Positions 49,619 through 58,380 of a stretch of 64,000 nucleotides of DNA are shown piece by piece. Made by a program: the position numbers and the translations under genes. This stretch comes from G963667145 sp963667145. Lineage in GTDB: Bacteria > Cloacimonadota > Cloacimonadia > G963667145. The notes under the pieces were generated by a model that was not told where the DNA came from, did no database searches, and saw nothing but the letters and a program-made list of their open reading frames with translations. Where the stretch lies: positions 434,001-498,000 of the forward strand of contig OY762943.1 in the NCBI GenBank assembly GCA_963667145.1. Reading direction: 5' to 3'. Position 1 is the first letter of the stretch; each line of letters starts with the position of its first letter.

Positions 49619-50191
49619 TTATATTTCATCATCAATCCCAAAATACATTAAAGTCGGTTCAGCAATTTTAAAGTTTTTATCATATTCTGATTTTGGAGAT
49701 TCAAACAAAATTAGATACATAGTATTGGTGTTAATATTTGAAATTAAGATGTGATGCATTTTTATTAGAATCCCATCACACTCCTTTTCGTAATTCAAAA
49801 TATACTTGTAAAATGGTCCTACTTTGGTCAAATCGGAACACTCAAATTCTTCTGTCGTTTCTTCCAATCCTTCTTTTAAATATGCAATAAATCGTAACGT
49901 ATTTGTTTTTTTTAATCCCGTGACAATGTTAACAGAAATACCAACTGAATAAGAACCATTTTCTTCAATATTTTCTTTAGTAAAAAAGTAAGAAAAAGTT
50001 TCTTCTTTTTTTTCTTTCCTCAATTTCCATTCATTTGGTATTAAAAAAAAACATTTACTTTCTTTAAATTCTTCCCAATGATACCCTTCACGTTCTGGTA
50101 AATCAACAGCAAAAAGAAGACAACACAAAAACAAAAGTAAAATAACTAATTTTGCTTTTATCAATTTTTTTCTTAAATTACTGTCTTTCAA
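49619..50191 (-). CDS. Exported protein of unknown function
   Basis: This 190-residue protein has an N-terminal signal (KLVILLLFLCCLLFA) and then a soluble domain with EGYHWEEFKESKCFFLIPNE and SVGISVNIVTGLKK, and alternating strands. It resembles in layout small exported beta proteins that follow peptidases or isomerases, but I recognise no family. It overlaps the cyclophilin stop by 14 bases, so it is expressed with that gene. Confidence 0.65.
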   Translation of the reverse strand: MKDSNLRKKLIKAKLVILLLFLCCLLFAVDLPEREGYHWEEFKESKCFFLIPNEWKLRKEKKEETFSYFFTKENIEENGSYSVGISVNIVTGLKKTNTLRFIAYLKEGLEETTEEFECSDLTKVGPFYKYILNYEKECDGILIKMHHILISNINTNTMYLILFESPKSEYDKNFKIAEPTLMYFGIDDEI

Positions 50192-51011
50192 CTACAACCT
50201 TCTCAATAACTACCTTTTCAACTGGTTTGTCTTGTGCTCCAGTCTTAACATCCTGAATTTTCAGCACAACATCCATTCCGTCAATCACCTTACCAAACAC
50301 AGTGTGTTTGCCATTGAGCCAATCGCAACCGTCTTTTTTGGTAACTATAAAGAACTGACTGCCGTTGGTGTTAGGTCCTGAATTTGCCATGCAAATAGTT
50401 CCGTAATCCACAGACGCCTTGAGTTTGCCCTTAGTATAAAATTTCTTATCCTCTTGCCCTGTTAGCACTTGATAATCTTCAACACTTTTGCCCATAAGCG
50501 GCTTGCCTGACTGCTGATTGCCACACTCTGTTACCAAATCAACAATCTCTTTGTTGGAGCTGTGACCATTTTTTTGTAAATATGGCACCAAAATCGCCTG
50601 AAAAACTTCCAACGCTTTCTCTTCGCTGTCCACATTTCCTATCAGCAATTCGCCTTGTTCGTAACATTCGTCCTCAAAAGTGTATCCAGGACCACCTGTG
50701 CCAGTGCCCAAAGGACATCCACCCTGTATCATAAAATCTTTGATAACTCTATGAAAAATGAGCCCATCGTAAAAAGGCTTGCCCATTTTCTCTCCACTTG
50801 CCAAATCAACAAAATTGGCAACCGTCTTAGGAGCTAAATCGCTAAACAGCTCCAAAGTAATATCACCCATATTAGTTTTAATAACCACTATATTTTCTCC
50901 CTTTTCGCTTGGTTCTTCTTTGGTACGACAAGTACTCAAAATCAAGGAAAACAACAATACCAAACAAACCGCCACCCAAATCAAACTCTTTTTCACCTTA
51001 AAATTTTTCAT
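50178..51011 (-). CDS. Cyclophilin-type peptidyl-prolyl isomerase with large insert
   Basis: This is an envelope folding catalyst. An N-terminal membrane/signal segment (SLIWVAVCLVLLFSLILSTC) with a possible lipobox cysteine leads into the cyclophilin domain: IVVIKTNMGDITLELF, FHRVIKDFMIQGGCPLGTGT, then after an insert GTICMANSGPNTNGSQFF and GKHTVFGKVIDGMDVV. About 80 residues (LIGNVDSEEKALEVFQAILV to KKFYTKGKLK) split the domain before the GTICMA strand. The catalytic arginine (FHR) and the NGSQFF motif are kept. The role of the insert is unknown. Confidence 0.9.
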   Translation of the reverse strand: MKNFKVKKSLIWVAVCLVLLFSLILSTCRTKEEPSEKGENIVVIKTNMGDITLELFSDLAPKTVANFVDLASGEKMGKPFYDGLIFHRVIKDFMIQGGCPLGTGTGGPGYTFEDECYEQGELLIGNVDSEEKALEVFQAILVPYLQKNGHSSNKEIVDLVTECGNQQSGKPLMGKSVEDYQVLTGQEDKKFYTKGKLKASVDYGTICMANSGPNTNGSQFFIVTKKDGCDWLNGKHTVFGKVIDGMDVVLKIQDVKTGAQDKPVEKVVIEKVVVERQ

Positions 51012-51175
51012 TTATCTACCCTTTTTAACTCAAGATTATGGCGTATAAATTGACCTGATTGGAATTGTGTCAACAAAAAAAACAAGTTCACTTTCAGCTA
51101 AATTCCCACAAATTCTGTGCAAAATTGCTATAGTTTATTCCATTACAACATAACCCGAGATTTAAGGATTTTGTA

Positions 51176-51204
51176 TTGACACAAATATATGAAGTTTCAA
51201 CTTC
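51176..51204 (+). promoter_or_regulatory. TTGACA box and palindrome upstream of gap
   Basis: TTGACA (51176-51181) is followed ten bases later by the inverted repeat GAAGTT-TC-AACTTC (51191-51204). The gap start codon is 37 bases further on. The repeat lies where the spacer or -10 of a promoter would be, so it could be an operator for glycolytic control. No -10 box of good quality is visible, so the promoter itself is uncertain. Confidence 0.4.
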
Positions 51205-51241
51205 GTATCAAATAATTTAAGTGAAAAAGGATAATAGTAAA

Positions 51242-52249
51242 ATGAAAATAGCTATTAACGGATTTGGAAGAATCGGCAGAGCTGTCACCAAAGTTGCTGT
51301 CGAAAAGGGAATAGAAATTGTTGCTATTAACGACTTGGCTGATGCCAAGACTTTGGCACATTTGCTCAAATACGATTCAACTTACGGCAGATTCCCCGGT
51401 GAAGTGAAAGCTGAAGGCGACTTCATTGTCATCAACGGCAAAAAAATCAAGATTCTCTCGGAAAGAAACATCATCTCTTTGCCATGGAAAGAGTTGGGAG
51501 TTGACATCGCTATTGAATCTACTGGGATATTTCGCAACGCCAAAAGCGACAAAGGTGGCTACCTTGACCACATAGATGCTGGTGCTAAAAAGGTTATCTT
51601 GACTGTTCCAGCAAAAGACACCATCGACCAAACAGTTGTGTTGGGTGTGAATTCTGGCGAGATAGACCATTCCAAAAAGAGCTACTCCAACGCTTCTTGC
51701 ACCACCAACTGCTTGGCTCCAGTTGCCAAAGTCATCGAAGACACTTTCGGTATCGAAGAAGCTTTTATGACAACCATTCACTCTTACACATCCGACCAAG
51801 TTTTGATTGATCGTCCTCACTCCGACCTCCGCAGAGCCAGAGCCGCAGCTCAATCTATCATTCCCACAACCACAGGTGCTACCAGTGCTGTGGAAAAAGT
51901 TATTCCAAGCCTCAAAGGCAAGTTGGACGGCTGTGCAGTTAGAGTGCCTACAATTACGGGTTCGTTGGTTGACCTCACCGTAAAACTGAAAAAAGGCACC
52001 ACTATTTCCGAGATTAACCAAGCTATCAAAAAAGCTGCCGAAACCAATCTGAAAGGAATTTTGGAGTACACCGAAGACAAAATCGTTTCTGTTGACATCA
52101 TCCAAAATAGTCATTCATGCATTTTTGATGCTGATTCCACGCAAATGATTGGCAAAGATTTCGCCAAATTGATTATTTGGTACGATAACGAGTGGGGCTA
52201 TTCCAACAGAGTGGTGCAATTGGCTCAACTGTTGGGAGAAAAACTGTAA
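51242..52249 (+). CDS. gap: Glyceraldehyde-3-phosphate dehydrogenase, type I
   Basis: GAPDH oxidises glyceraldehyde 3-phosphate to 1,3-bisphosphoglycerate with NAD+. Motifs are AINGFGRIGRAV at the N-terminus, the catalytic SNASCTTNCLAPV, ATTGATSAVEKVIP-like substrate loop (PTTTGATSAVEKV) and WYDNEWGYSNRV at the end. I use the ATG at 51242 (335 residues) because MKIAINGFGR is the family start. An in-frame GTG 21 bases upstream is less fitting. It begins a plus-strand run with ffh 9 bases downstream. Confidence 0.96.
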   Translation: MKIAINGFGRIGRAVTKVAVEKGIEIVAINDLADAKTLAHLLKYDSTYGRFPGEVKAEGDFIVINGKKIKILSERNIISLPWKELGVDIAIESTGIFRNAKSDKGGYLDHIDAGAKKVILTVPAKDTIDQTVVLGVNSGEIDHSKKSYSNASCTTNCLAPVAKVIEDTFGIEEAFMTTIHSYTSDQVLIDRPHSDLRRARAAAQSIIPTTTGATSAVEKVIPSLKGKLDGCAVRVPTITGSLVDLTVKLKKGTTISEINQAIKKAAETNLKGILEYTEDKIVSVDIIQNSHSCIFDADSTQMIGKDFAKLIIWYDNEWGYSNRVVQLAQLLGEKL

Positions 52250-52258
52250 TTTTATCCT

Positions 52259-53617
52259 ATGTTTGACAACCTATCAGATAAATTTCAAAATATTTTTAAA
52301 ACTCTTCAAGGTAAAGCCGTACTTAACGAGAGCAACATTCAAGATGCTCTAAAGCAAGTACGGCTTGCTTTACTTGAAGCGGATGTCAATTTCAAGATAG
52401 TTAAAAATTTTATCAGTGAAATTGAACAAGTTGCTATCGGTCAAAAGGTTCTGAAAAGCCTAAATCCCAGTCAACAGCTCATCAAGATTGTCAACGAACA
52501 ACTGACCAAGCTGATGGGAGATAGCGAATTTAAACCGAATCTTCCGACAAACAAAACTAACATCGTTATGCTCGTGGGGTTGCAAGGCTCTGGTAAAACC
52601 ACAACTTGTGCCAAACTCGCCAATTTTGCCCGAAAGTCCCTAAAACTTGACCCGCTTTTGGTTGCCTGCGATATTTATCGTCCTGCCGCTATCGAGCAGC
52701 TGGAAACGTTGGGCAAGCAACTTGACATTCCCGTGGAAAATCAAGGCAAGACCGATGTGGTAAAGATTTGTAAATCCGCCGTCAAAAGAGCTGAAAAAGA
52801 GAACAGAAATTTGGTCATCATCGACACAGCTGGTCGGCTTCATCTCGACCAAGAATTGATGGATGAACTTTCGTTGATTAAGAAAAAAATCAAACCTGAT
52901 TACATCTTCTTTGTTGCGGACGCTATGACTGGGCAAGACGCCGTCAACTCTGCCAAAGGATTTTCCAAGCAAGTAGGGATGGACGCTTGCATCCTGACAA
53001 AACTGGATTCCGACGCACGCGGTGGAGCAGCACTGTCCATACGTGCCATCACCCAAAAACCTATCGCATTCTGCGGTGTTGGCGAAAAAATTTCCGACTT
53101 GGAAAAGTTTTATCCCGACAGAATGGCGTCCCGCATCTTGGGAATGGGAGACATCCTCAGCTTCATAGAAAAAGCCGAAGAGAATATCAATCAAGAAGAG
53201 GCGGAAAATCTAACCAAGAGGATGCTGAAAAACCAGTTCACTCTGGAAGATTTCCTGAGCCAACTCAAAAAAATCCAAAAGATGGGGTCTCTTTCTTCGC
53301 TTTTAAAAATGATTCCAGGGATAAACTCATCTATGCTCCAGTCAGCTGACTTAGACCCAAAACGATTTAAAAGAACCGAAGCTATTATCACCTCTATGAC
53401 GATTAAGGAACGCCAAAGGCACAACCTCATTGATGGACAAAGAAGGAAGCGAATTGCCAAAGGTAGCGGTACTTCCGTGCAGGAAGTCAACACTCTTTTG
53501 AGACAATTTGAGCAGATGAAAAAGATGATGAAGCAGTTCTCAAATCCGAAAAATCGCAAAAATATGATGAAAAATTTGGGCAAAGTTAACGGTATGCCAA
53601 AAAATCTTGGAATATAA
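52259..53617 (+). CDS. ffh: Signal recognition particle protein Ffh
   Basis: Ffh binds 4.5S RNA and signal sequences and targets membrane proteins. Its 452 residues have the N domain (MFDNLSDKFQNIFKTLQGKA), the G domain with GLQGSGKTTTCAKLA, DIYRPAAIEQL, IDTAGRLHLDQ and TKLDSDARGGAALS, and the methionine-rich M domain (RQFEQMKKMMKQFSNPKN) with SGTSVQEVNTLLRQFEQ. No SRP RNA gene was found nearby. No strong ribosome site precedes the ATG, so translation may depend on gap upstream. Confidence 0.96.
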   Translation: MFDNLSDKFQNIFKTLQGKAVLNESNIQDALKQVRLALLEADVNFKIVKNFISEIEQVAIGQKVLKSLNPSQQLIKIVNEQLTKLMGDSEFKPNLPTNKTNIVMLVGLQGSGKTTTCAKLANFARKSLKLDPLLVACDIYRPAAIEQLETLGKQLDIPVENQGKTDVVKICKSAVKRAEKENRNLVIIDTAGRLHLDQELMDELSLIKKKIKPDYIFFVADAMTGQDAVNSAKGFSKQVGMDACILTKLDSDARGGAALSIRAITQKPIAFCGVGEKISDLEKFYPDRMASRILGMGDILSFIEKAEENINQEEAENLTKRMLKNQFTLEDFLSQLKKIQKMGSLSSLLKMIPGINSSMLQSADLDPKRFKRTEAIITSMTIKERQRHNLIDGQRRKRIAKGSGTSVQEVNTLLRQFEQMKKMMKQFSNPKNRKNMMKNLGKVNGMPKNLGI

Positions 53618-54471
53618 TGCATAACTCTGTCGATTCTATCATCGCCTTAGCTTCCCAATACGTAAATAAAAACTGGATTGAAGCTCTGCAAATTTTGCAA
53701 ACTGGCTTGAGAGACTTTTCGGACAATCCCAAACTTCTTATTGCCATTGGAGATTTGTACAGTAGCAGGCAAAACACGGTGAAAGCTCTTGAATATTACA
53801 ATCAAGCCAGTTCTACCTCTCCAGGTTCAGAAGAAATTCTTTATAAAATAGCCCTCTTTCATATGAGCAATTTCAACTTCACCGCTGCGAAAGGCTGTTT
53901 GGACGAAATTCCCAATCCTTCCTATTTGGTCACTTTCCAAATAGCTGTGTGTTGCATTCATCTCAAACAGAACGAAACCGCTATCGCCCTGCTGGAATCG
54001 ATACTGAACAACCCTATAATCCCCGAAGCGGTTTACTTTATGCTTTGCGAACAATACATAACTCTCCACAAATTCAACAATGCCGACGAAATACTGAACC
54101 ATTTACAAAAGAAATATCCGAATAATGACAAAATCTACTTTCTGACCGGTTACTACCATTTCCATAAAGAAAATTGGGTTGCTGGGTACAACTATTTGCT
54201 GAAAGCCAAAAATGCAGGCTTTGAATTTATGGGAAACGTTAAAATCCTCGCTATTACCGCCTATCAAATCGGACTGTTTTCGCAAGCTATAGAATATTAC
54301 AAACAAGCTCTGCGGTTCTCACCATTCGACTCCACCATCTTTGAATCCCTGATAAAAATATATTTGGAATTGGGCAAAAAAGAAAAAGCAAGATTGTTAG
54401 CCAAAAAAATTCCCGTCTTCGTTCCCAAAAGCAGAAAGCTAATTGAACTAATCAAAAGTATTAGCGAATAA
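53617..54471 (+). CDS. TPR-repeat protein of unknown role
   Basis: This is a 284-residue protein built of tetratricopeptide-like repeats (WIEALQILQTGLRDFSDNPK, NTVKALEYYNQASSTSPGSE, QAIEYYKQALRFSPFDSTIF, plus LGKKEKARLLAKKIP). There is no signal peptide, so it is probably cytosolic. Its start overlaps the ffh stop (TAATG), so it is translated with it. A protein-interaction role is inferred from the repeats only. Confidence 0.8.
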   Translation: MHNSVDSIIALASQYVNKNWIEALQILQTGLRDFSDNPKLLIAIGDLYSSRQNTVKALEYYNQASSTSPGSEEILYKIALFHMSNFNFTAAKGCLDEIPNPSYLVTFQIAVCCIHLKQNETAIALLESILNNPIIPEAVYFMLCEQYITLHKFNNADEILNHLQKKYPNNDKIYFLTGYYHFHKENWVAGYNYLLKAKNAGFEFMGNVKILAITAYQIGLFSQAIEYYKQALRFSPFDSTIFESLIKIYLELGKKEKARLLAKKIPVFVPKSRKLIELIKSISE

Positions 54472-54483
54472 AATTAGCACCAA

Positions 54484-54511
54484 CAAAAAAAGCCACCTAA
54501 AAAGATGGCTT
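54484..54511 (-). terminator. Intrinsic terminator after ackA
   Basis: On the minus strand AAGCCATC pairs with GGTGGCTT (stem with a wobble) around a short AT loop, followed by a seven-T run. It lies 20 bases after the ackA stop at 54532. Confidence 0.85.
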
Positions 54512-54531
54512 CCATGTAAATTATTCAAGAT

Positions 54532-55728
54532 CTAACGAAGCAATTCTTCCGTTTCCATTGCTATCATCAACTCCTCGTTGGTAGGAATTTTTAGCAATTT
54601 TACTTTGGAATTTTTACCTGTAAAATCCAAAACATCTTTCACTCTTTGATTATTTTTGTCCAAATCGATTTCGATGCCCAAATTTTGCATATCTGAGCAG
54701 GATTCCTCTCTCAAGATGCTCATATTTTCGCCAACTCCACCAGTGAAGACAATGGCATCAGCACCATTGAGAGAAGCTAAATAAGCTCCAATATATTTTT
54801 TGAGACGATAAACATACACTTCCCAAGCCGCAACGCATTTCTCATCTTTGTTTGCTATGCCGTCTTCAATTTCTCTCATGTCGTTGCTACATTCGGAAAG
54901 TCCCAAAATACCGCTTTTCTTATTCACAATATTTTTCACTTCGTCCAAGCTCAAGCCCAAAGTTTCCATCATGTAGAACAGAACTGACGGGTCAATGTCG
55001 CCACATCTGGTTCCCATCACCAAGCCTTCAAGCGGAGCAAAACCCATGGAGGTATCCACACATTTGCCGTTCTTAATCGCCGCCACCGAAGCTCCATTGC
55101 CGATGTGACAACTTATCATATTCAAATCGTCCAAATTTTTGTTTAGATATTTGGCGGTTTGGATTGCAATATATTTGTGGCTTGTTCCGTGAAAACCGTA
55201 GCGTCTCAATCCATGCTTTTTGTAATATTCCAAGGGAATTGCATACAAATAAGCTTTTTGAGGCATAGTTTGATGAAAGTCGGTATCGAAAATCACCACT
55301 TGCTTCAAATTCGGCATAACCGCTTCCACAGCCTCTATTCCCATCATATTGGCAGGATTGTGCAAAGGACCAACCGGGAAAAGGTCGATGATTGCTTGCT
55401 TCACGTCCTCGTTCACAATAGCAGGTTTAGCATATTTTTCTCCGCCATGCAAAACTCGATGACCCACTCCGTCAATTTCGTCGAAACTACTGATAACTCC
55501 ATGCTCGGAATCCATCAAATCTTTGACGATAAAATTGATTCCTTCCGTGTGAGTAGGAATAACGACTTCCATTTTTTCTTTGGTGTAAACATCACTTTTA
55601 TAGGTGTAAAGTCCCGCATCTTCACCTATTTTTTCCACCAAACCTTTGGCAATAACTTGCCCGTCCTTAGTATTGATAAACTGAAATTTGATAGAAGAAC
55701 TACCACAATTCAACACGAATATTTTCAT
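54532..55728 (-). CDS. ackA: Acetate kinase
   Basis: AckA makes ATP and acetate from acetyl phosphate in fermentation. The 398 residues show VLNCGSSSIKFQ at the start, GHRVLHGGEKY, RRYGFHGTSHKYI, CHIGNGASVAAIKNGKCVDT, SMGFAPLEGLVMGTRCGDID and VFTGGVGENMSILRE. The enzyme is complete. No phosphotransacetylase gene is in the window, so its partner is elsewhere. It follows ndk by 45 bases on the minus strand. Confidence 0.96.
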   Translation of the reverse strand: MKIFVLNCGSSSIKFQFINTKDGQVIAKGLVEKIGEDAGLYTYKSDVYTKEKMEVVIPTHTEGINFIVKDLMDSEHGVISSFDEIDGVGHRVLHGGEKYAKPAIVNEDVKQAIIDLFPVGPLHNPANMMGIEAVEAVMPNLKQVVIFDTDFHQTMPQKAYLYAIPLEYYKKHGLRRYGFHGTSHKYIAIQTAKYLNKNLDDLNMISCHIGNGASVAAIKNGKCVDTSMGFAPLEGLVMGTRCGDIDPSVLFYMMETLGLSLDEVKNIVNKKSGILGLSECSNDMREIEDGIANKDEKCVAAWEVYVYRLKKYIGAYLASLNGADAIVFTGGVGENMSILREESCSDMQNLGIEIDLDKNNQRVKDVLDFTGKNSKVKLLKIPTNEELMIAMETEELLR

Positions 55729-55773
55729 TTTATCTCCTCATTTTTTTAATTTTTTTAAAATATAAATTGGCAT

Positions 55774-56169
55774 CTAACTAAAAAGGACTTTGATTTCTCG
55801 CTCGGCACTCTCAGGACTATCGCTGGCATGGACTCCGTTTTCGGTGAGGCTATCACCAAAAAGAGCTCTTATAGTTCCTTTGTCGGCTTTGGCAGGATTG
55901 GTATTTCCAACCAAAGTACGCAAATCTTCCACAGCGTTCCCTTTGTTCAAAATGACCGCAATGGTCTTAGCGGAACACATGAAATTTTGCAAGCAGCCAA
56001 AGAAATCTTTGCCAACATGCTCTGCATAGAAATCTGCAATTAGCCTTTCGTTAAATGTAAACATCTTAATATCTTCTATCTCAAATCCTGCGGACTCAAT
56101 AATAGCCAGAATTTCACCTATCTTGTTTTTTTTCATACAATTAGGTTTAATCATCAATAAAGTTCTCAT
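55774..56169 (-). CDS. ndk: Nucleoside diphosphate kinase
   Basis: Ndk balances nucleoside triphosphate pools through a phosphohistidine. In 131 residues it has TLLMIKPNCMKKNKIGEILA and the NGVHASDSPESAEREI segment with the catalytic H114. Its length is slightly short of the usual 140 residues, and VEDLRTLVGNTNPAKADKGT matches the family loop. The first residues read MRTLLMIKP, the common start. Confidence 0.93.
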   Translation of the reverse strand: MRTLLMIKPNCMKKNKIGEILAIIESAGFEIEDIKMFTFNERLIADFYAEHVGKDFFGCLQNFMCSAKTIAVILNKGNAVEDLRTLVGNTNPAKADKGTIRALFGDSLTENGVHASDSPESAEREIKVLFS

Positions 56170-56203
56170 AATAGTTCTCCTTCTATATAAAATGCTTTTT
56201 TTC

Positions 56204-56974
56204 TTAGCGTGATAACCCTTTGCCAGGATTTAGAGCAAAATCAAGAAACACCAATTGTTCAGGTGTAAGTGATTCTCTTTTCTCATTATAAAACTCTTTT
56301 GCTTGAGTAAAAGAAAAGTCAGAATAATAAAAATCTTTAAAAATATCTTTGATAGATTTAATCGCCTCGGGACTAAATCCTCTTCTCTCCAGTCCAACTT
56401 GGTTCAACGCCTTGACTTTGTAGGGAAAACCTATCCCCTTGGTGAATGGAGGAATATCCTTGGTAATGCCAGAATTTCCGCCGATGAACGCATATGAACC
56501 AATCTTAACAAACTGGCTGGCAGCACTTTGTCCGCCCACAACCACACAATCGCCTATCTCCACATGACCCGCAAAATTGCAAGAGTTCGCCAGTACAACA
56601 CCATCTCCCACAATGCAATCGTGAGCCAAATGCACATAAGACATAATGAGGTTCCCTGAGCCAATCTTGGTAGAAAATTCGGCGTTGGTGGAACGATGAA
56701 TTGTGGCAAATTCCCTAATCTGATTGTTATCACCAATCTCCACTCCAGCTGTTGTACCATCATCTTTCAAATCTTGGGACTTCACGCCGATAACCGCGAA
56801 CGAAAAAATATGATTGTTCTTCCCTATTTTTACATTCTCTTTTATCAAAGCTGAAGACTCAACAATTGTGCCGTCACCAATTTGGACGTTAGGTCCAACT
56901 ATGGCGAAAGGTCCAATTTCTACATTTTCGCCTATTGTCGCCTTTTCATCAACAATCGCCGTGGGATGTATCAT
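56204..56974 (-). CDS. lpxA: UDP-N-acetylglucosamine acyltransferase LpxA
   Basis: LpxA starts lipid A synthesis by putting a 3-hydroxyacyl chain on UDP-GlcNAc in the cytosol. The N-terminal two thirds are hexapeptide repeats forming a left-handed beta helix (IHPTAIVDEKATIGENVEIG, VGPNVQIGDGTIVESSALI). The catalytic histidine region YVHLAHDCIVGDGVVLANSC and C-terminal helices (KALNQVGLERRGFSPEAIKS) match the family. The 256 residues are normal. It overlaps lpxC-fabZ by 4 bases. Confidence 0.95.
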   Translation of the reverse strand: MIHPTAIVDEKATIGENVEIGPFAIVGPNVQIGDGTIVESSALIKENVKIGKNNHIFSFAVIGVKSQDLKDDGTTAGVEIGDNNQIREFATIHRSTNAEFSTKIGSGNLIMSYVHLAHDCIVGDGVVLANSCNFAGHVEIGDCVVVGGQSAASQFVKIGSYAFIGGNSGITKDIPPFTKGIGFPYKVKALNQVGLERRGFSPEAIKSIKDIFKDFYYSDFSFTQAKEFYNEKRESLTPEQLVFLDFALNPGKGLSR

Positions 56975-58368
56975 TTGTCCACCACCTGTGCCAACAGTTC
57001 CGCCTCGGCAACCAATCTGCTACCTACAAAAGCTTTGCCTGCCATTTTGCAAAGATTACGACGAATTGAAATGACGTTCAACTCCATTCGCAAAATATCT
57101 CCAGGCTTCACCAGACTGCGAAAGCGAACTTTATCGATGCCAGCAAACAAAACAAGTTTACTGCTCGGGTCGTCCTCTGCATTCAGTAGCATCAAACCTC
57201 CAGTTTGTGCCAAAGCCTCAACAATGAGAACTCCAGGCATTATCGACTTTCCTGGAAAATGACCCTCAAAAAATGGTTCGTTATAAGTGACGTTCTTGAT
57301 GCCAACAATTCTCTTGCCAACTTCAAATTCGATTATCTTATCAACCATCAAAAACGGATAGCGATGTGGCAAAATCTTTTGGATAGCATCGCTGTCGAAA
57401 ACGATTCCCTTGGTTCTGTTCTCCTGAAATTTCCTTTCCAATTGCTGTGTCTGGTAAATTCCACGAAGTTTTTTAACCAACTCGATATTTGTTTTGTGAC
57501 CTGACCTTGCAGCCAAAATGTGTCCTCTGATAGGAACTCCCAAAAGAGCCAAATCCCCTATAAGGTCCAACGCTTTGTGCCGAACAAACTCGTTGTAAAA
57601 ACGCAGAGTTGTGCCGTTCAAAAGTCCGTTCTCGTCAACTTTAATCGGAGTGTCAAAGCCGAAGAGCTTTTCCAACTTTTTTATCTCTTCTGCATCGTTC
57701 TTGGGGTCAGCCACCACTACTGCCGTATCCAATGAACCGCCTTTGATAAGTCCAGCTTCCTTCAGCATAATTATTTCGTTCACAAAGCAAAAAGTTCTCG
57801 CTGGTGCAAACTCTTCCTGAAAAGAGTCCAAAGAAGGAAACCAAGTGTATTGCGTAGGAACGCACGGATGATTGTAATCAACCATGAAAGTAATTTTGAG
57901 CTTGTCCGAAGGCGTGATGATAATGTCAACGTTGTCTTTAGCCGAAGAGTAGCTCACGGGCTCAGTAAGTTCAAAATATTCCCGCTCCGCTTCTTGCTCA
58001 ACAATTTCTGCCGTGTTCAACATTTGCACAAAAGGCTTGGCACTGCCATCGGCAACTGGAACTTCAGGCCCGTCTATTTCAATAATGATGTTGTCAATAT
58101 CCACGCCTTTCACGGCTGCCAAAATGTGCTCAGTAGTCGCCACGGAAGCCTCGCCATTGCTGATAGTCGTCCCTCTGGAAATATCGATTACGTGGTCAAT
58201 ATCAGCCAAAATCTCTGGAGAACCCTCAAGGTCTATTCTTCTGAAAACTATACCAGTTTTTTCTCCCGCAGGAGTAAATCTCACAGTAGCCATTTTCCCC
58301 AAATGAAGACCAACACCCGTATAACTTTCGCTGATTTTTCTAATAGTTTTTTCCCTATCTACCATCAT
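56971..58368 (-). CDS. LpxC-FabZ fusion protein
   Basis: This is a bifunctional enzyme. The N-terminal part (about residues 1-310) is the zinc deacetylase LpxC, the committed lipid A step, with TEHILAAVKGVDIDNIIIEI, ADGSAKPFVQML and VRHKALDLIGDLALLG. The C-terminal part (about 325-465) is the hydroxyacyl-ACP dehydratase FabZ, with LPHRYPFLMVDKIIEFE (catalytic histidine) and EGHFPGKSIMPGVLIVEALA (catalytic glutamate). The fusion is known in Bacteroidetes and relatives. It lies between lpxD and lpxA, 12 bases after lpxD. Confidence 0.96.
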   Translation of the reverse strand: MMVDREKTIRKISESYTGVGLHLGKMATVRFTPAGEKTGIVFRRIDLEGSPEILADIDHVIDISRGTTISNGEASVATTEHILAAVKGVDIDNIIIEIDGPEVPVADGSAKPFVQMLNTAEIVEQEAEREYFELTEPVSYSSAKDNVDIIITPSDKLKITFMVDYNHPCVPTQYTWFPSLDSFQEEFAPARTFCFVNEIIMLKEAGLIKGGSLDTAVVVADPKNDAEEIKKLEKLFGFDTPIKVDENGLLNGTTLRFYNEFVRHKALDLIGDLALLGVPIRGHILAARSGHKTNIELVKKLRGIYQTQQLERKFQENRTKGIVFDSDAIQKILPHRYPFLMVDKIIEFEVGKRIVGIKNVTYNEPFFEGHFPGKSIMPGVLIVEALAQTGGLMLLNAEDDPSSKLVLFAGIDKVRFRSLVKPGDILRMELNVISIRRNLCKMAGKAFVGSRLVAEAELLAQVVDK

Positions 58369-58380
58369 TTTATAAACCTT

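Noticed and set aside
51377..52114. Long minus-strand frame opposite gap
   Set aside because: A shadow of the GAPDH reading frame caused by codon bias; it lacks any motif.
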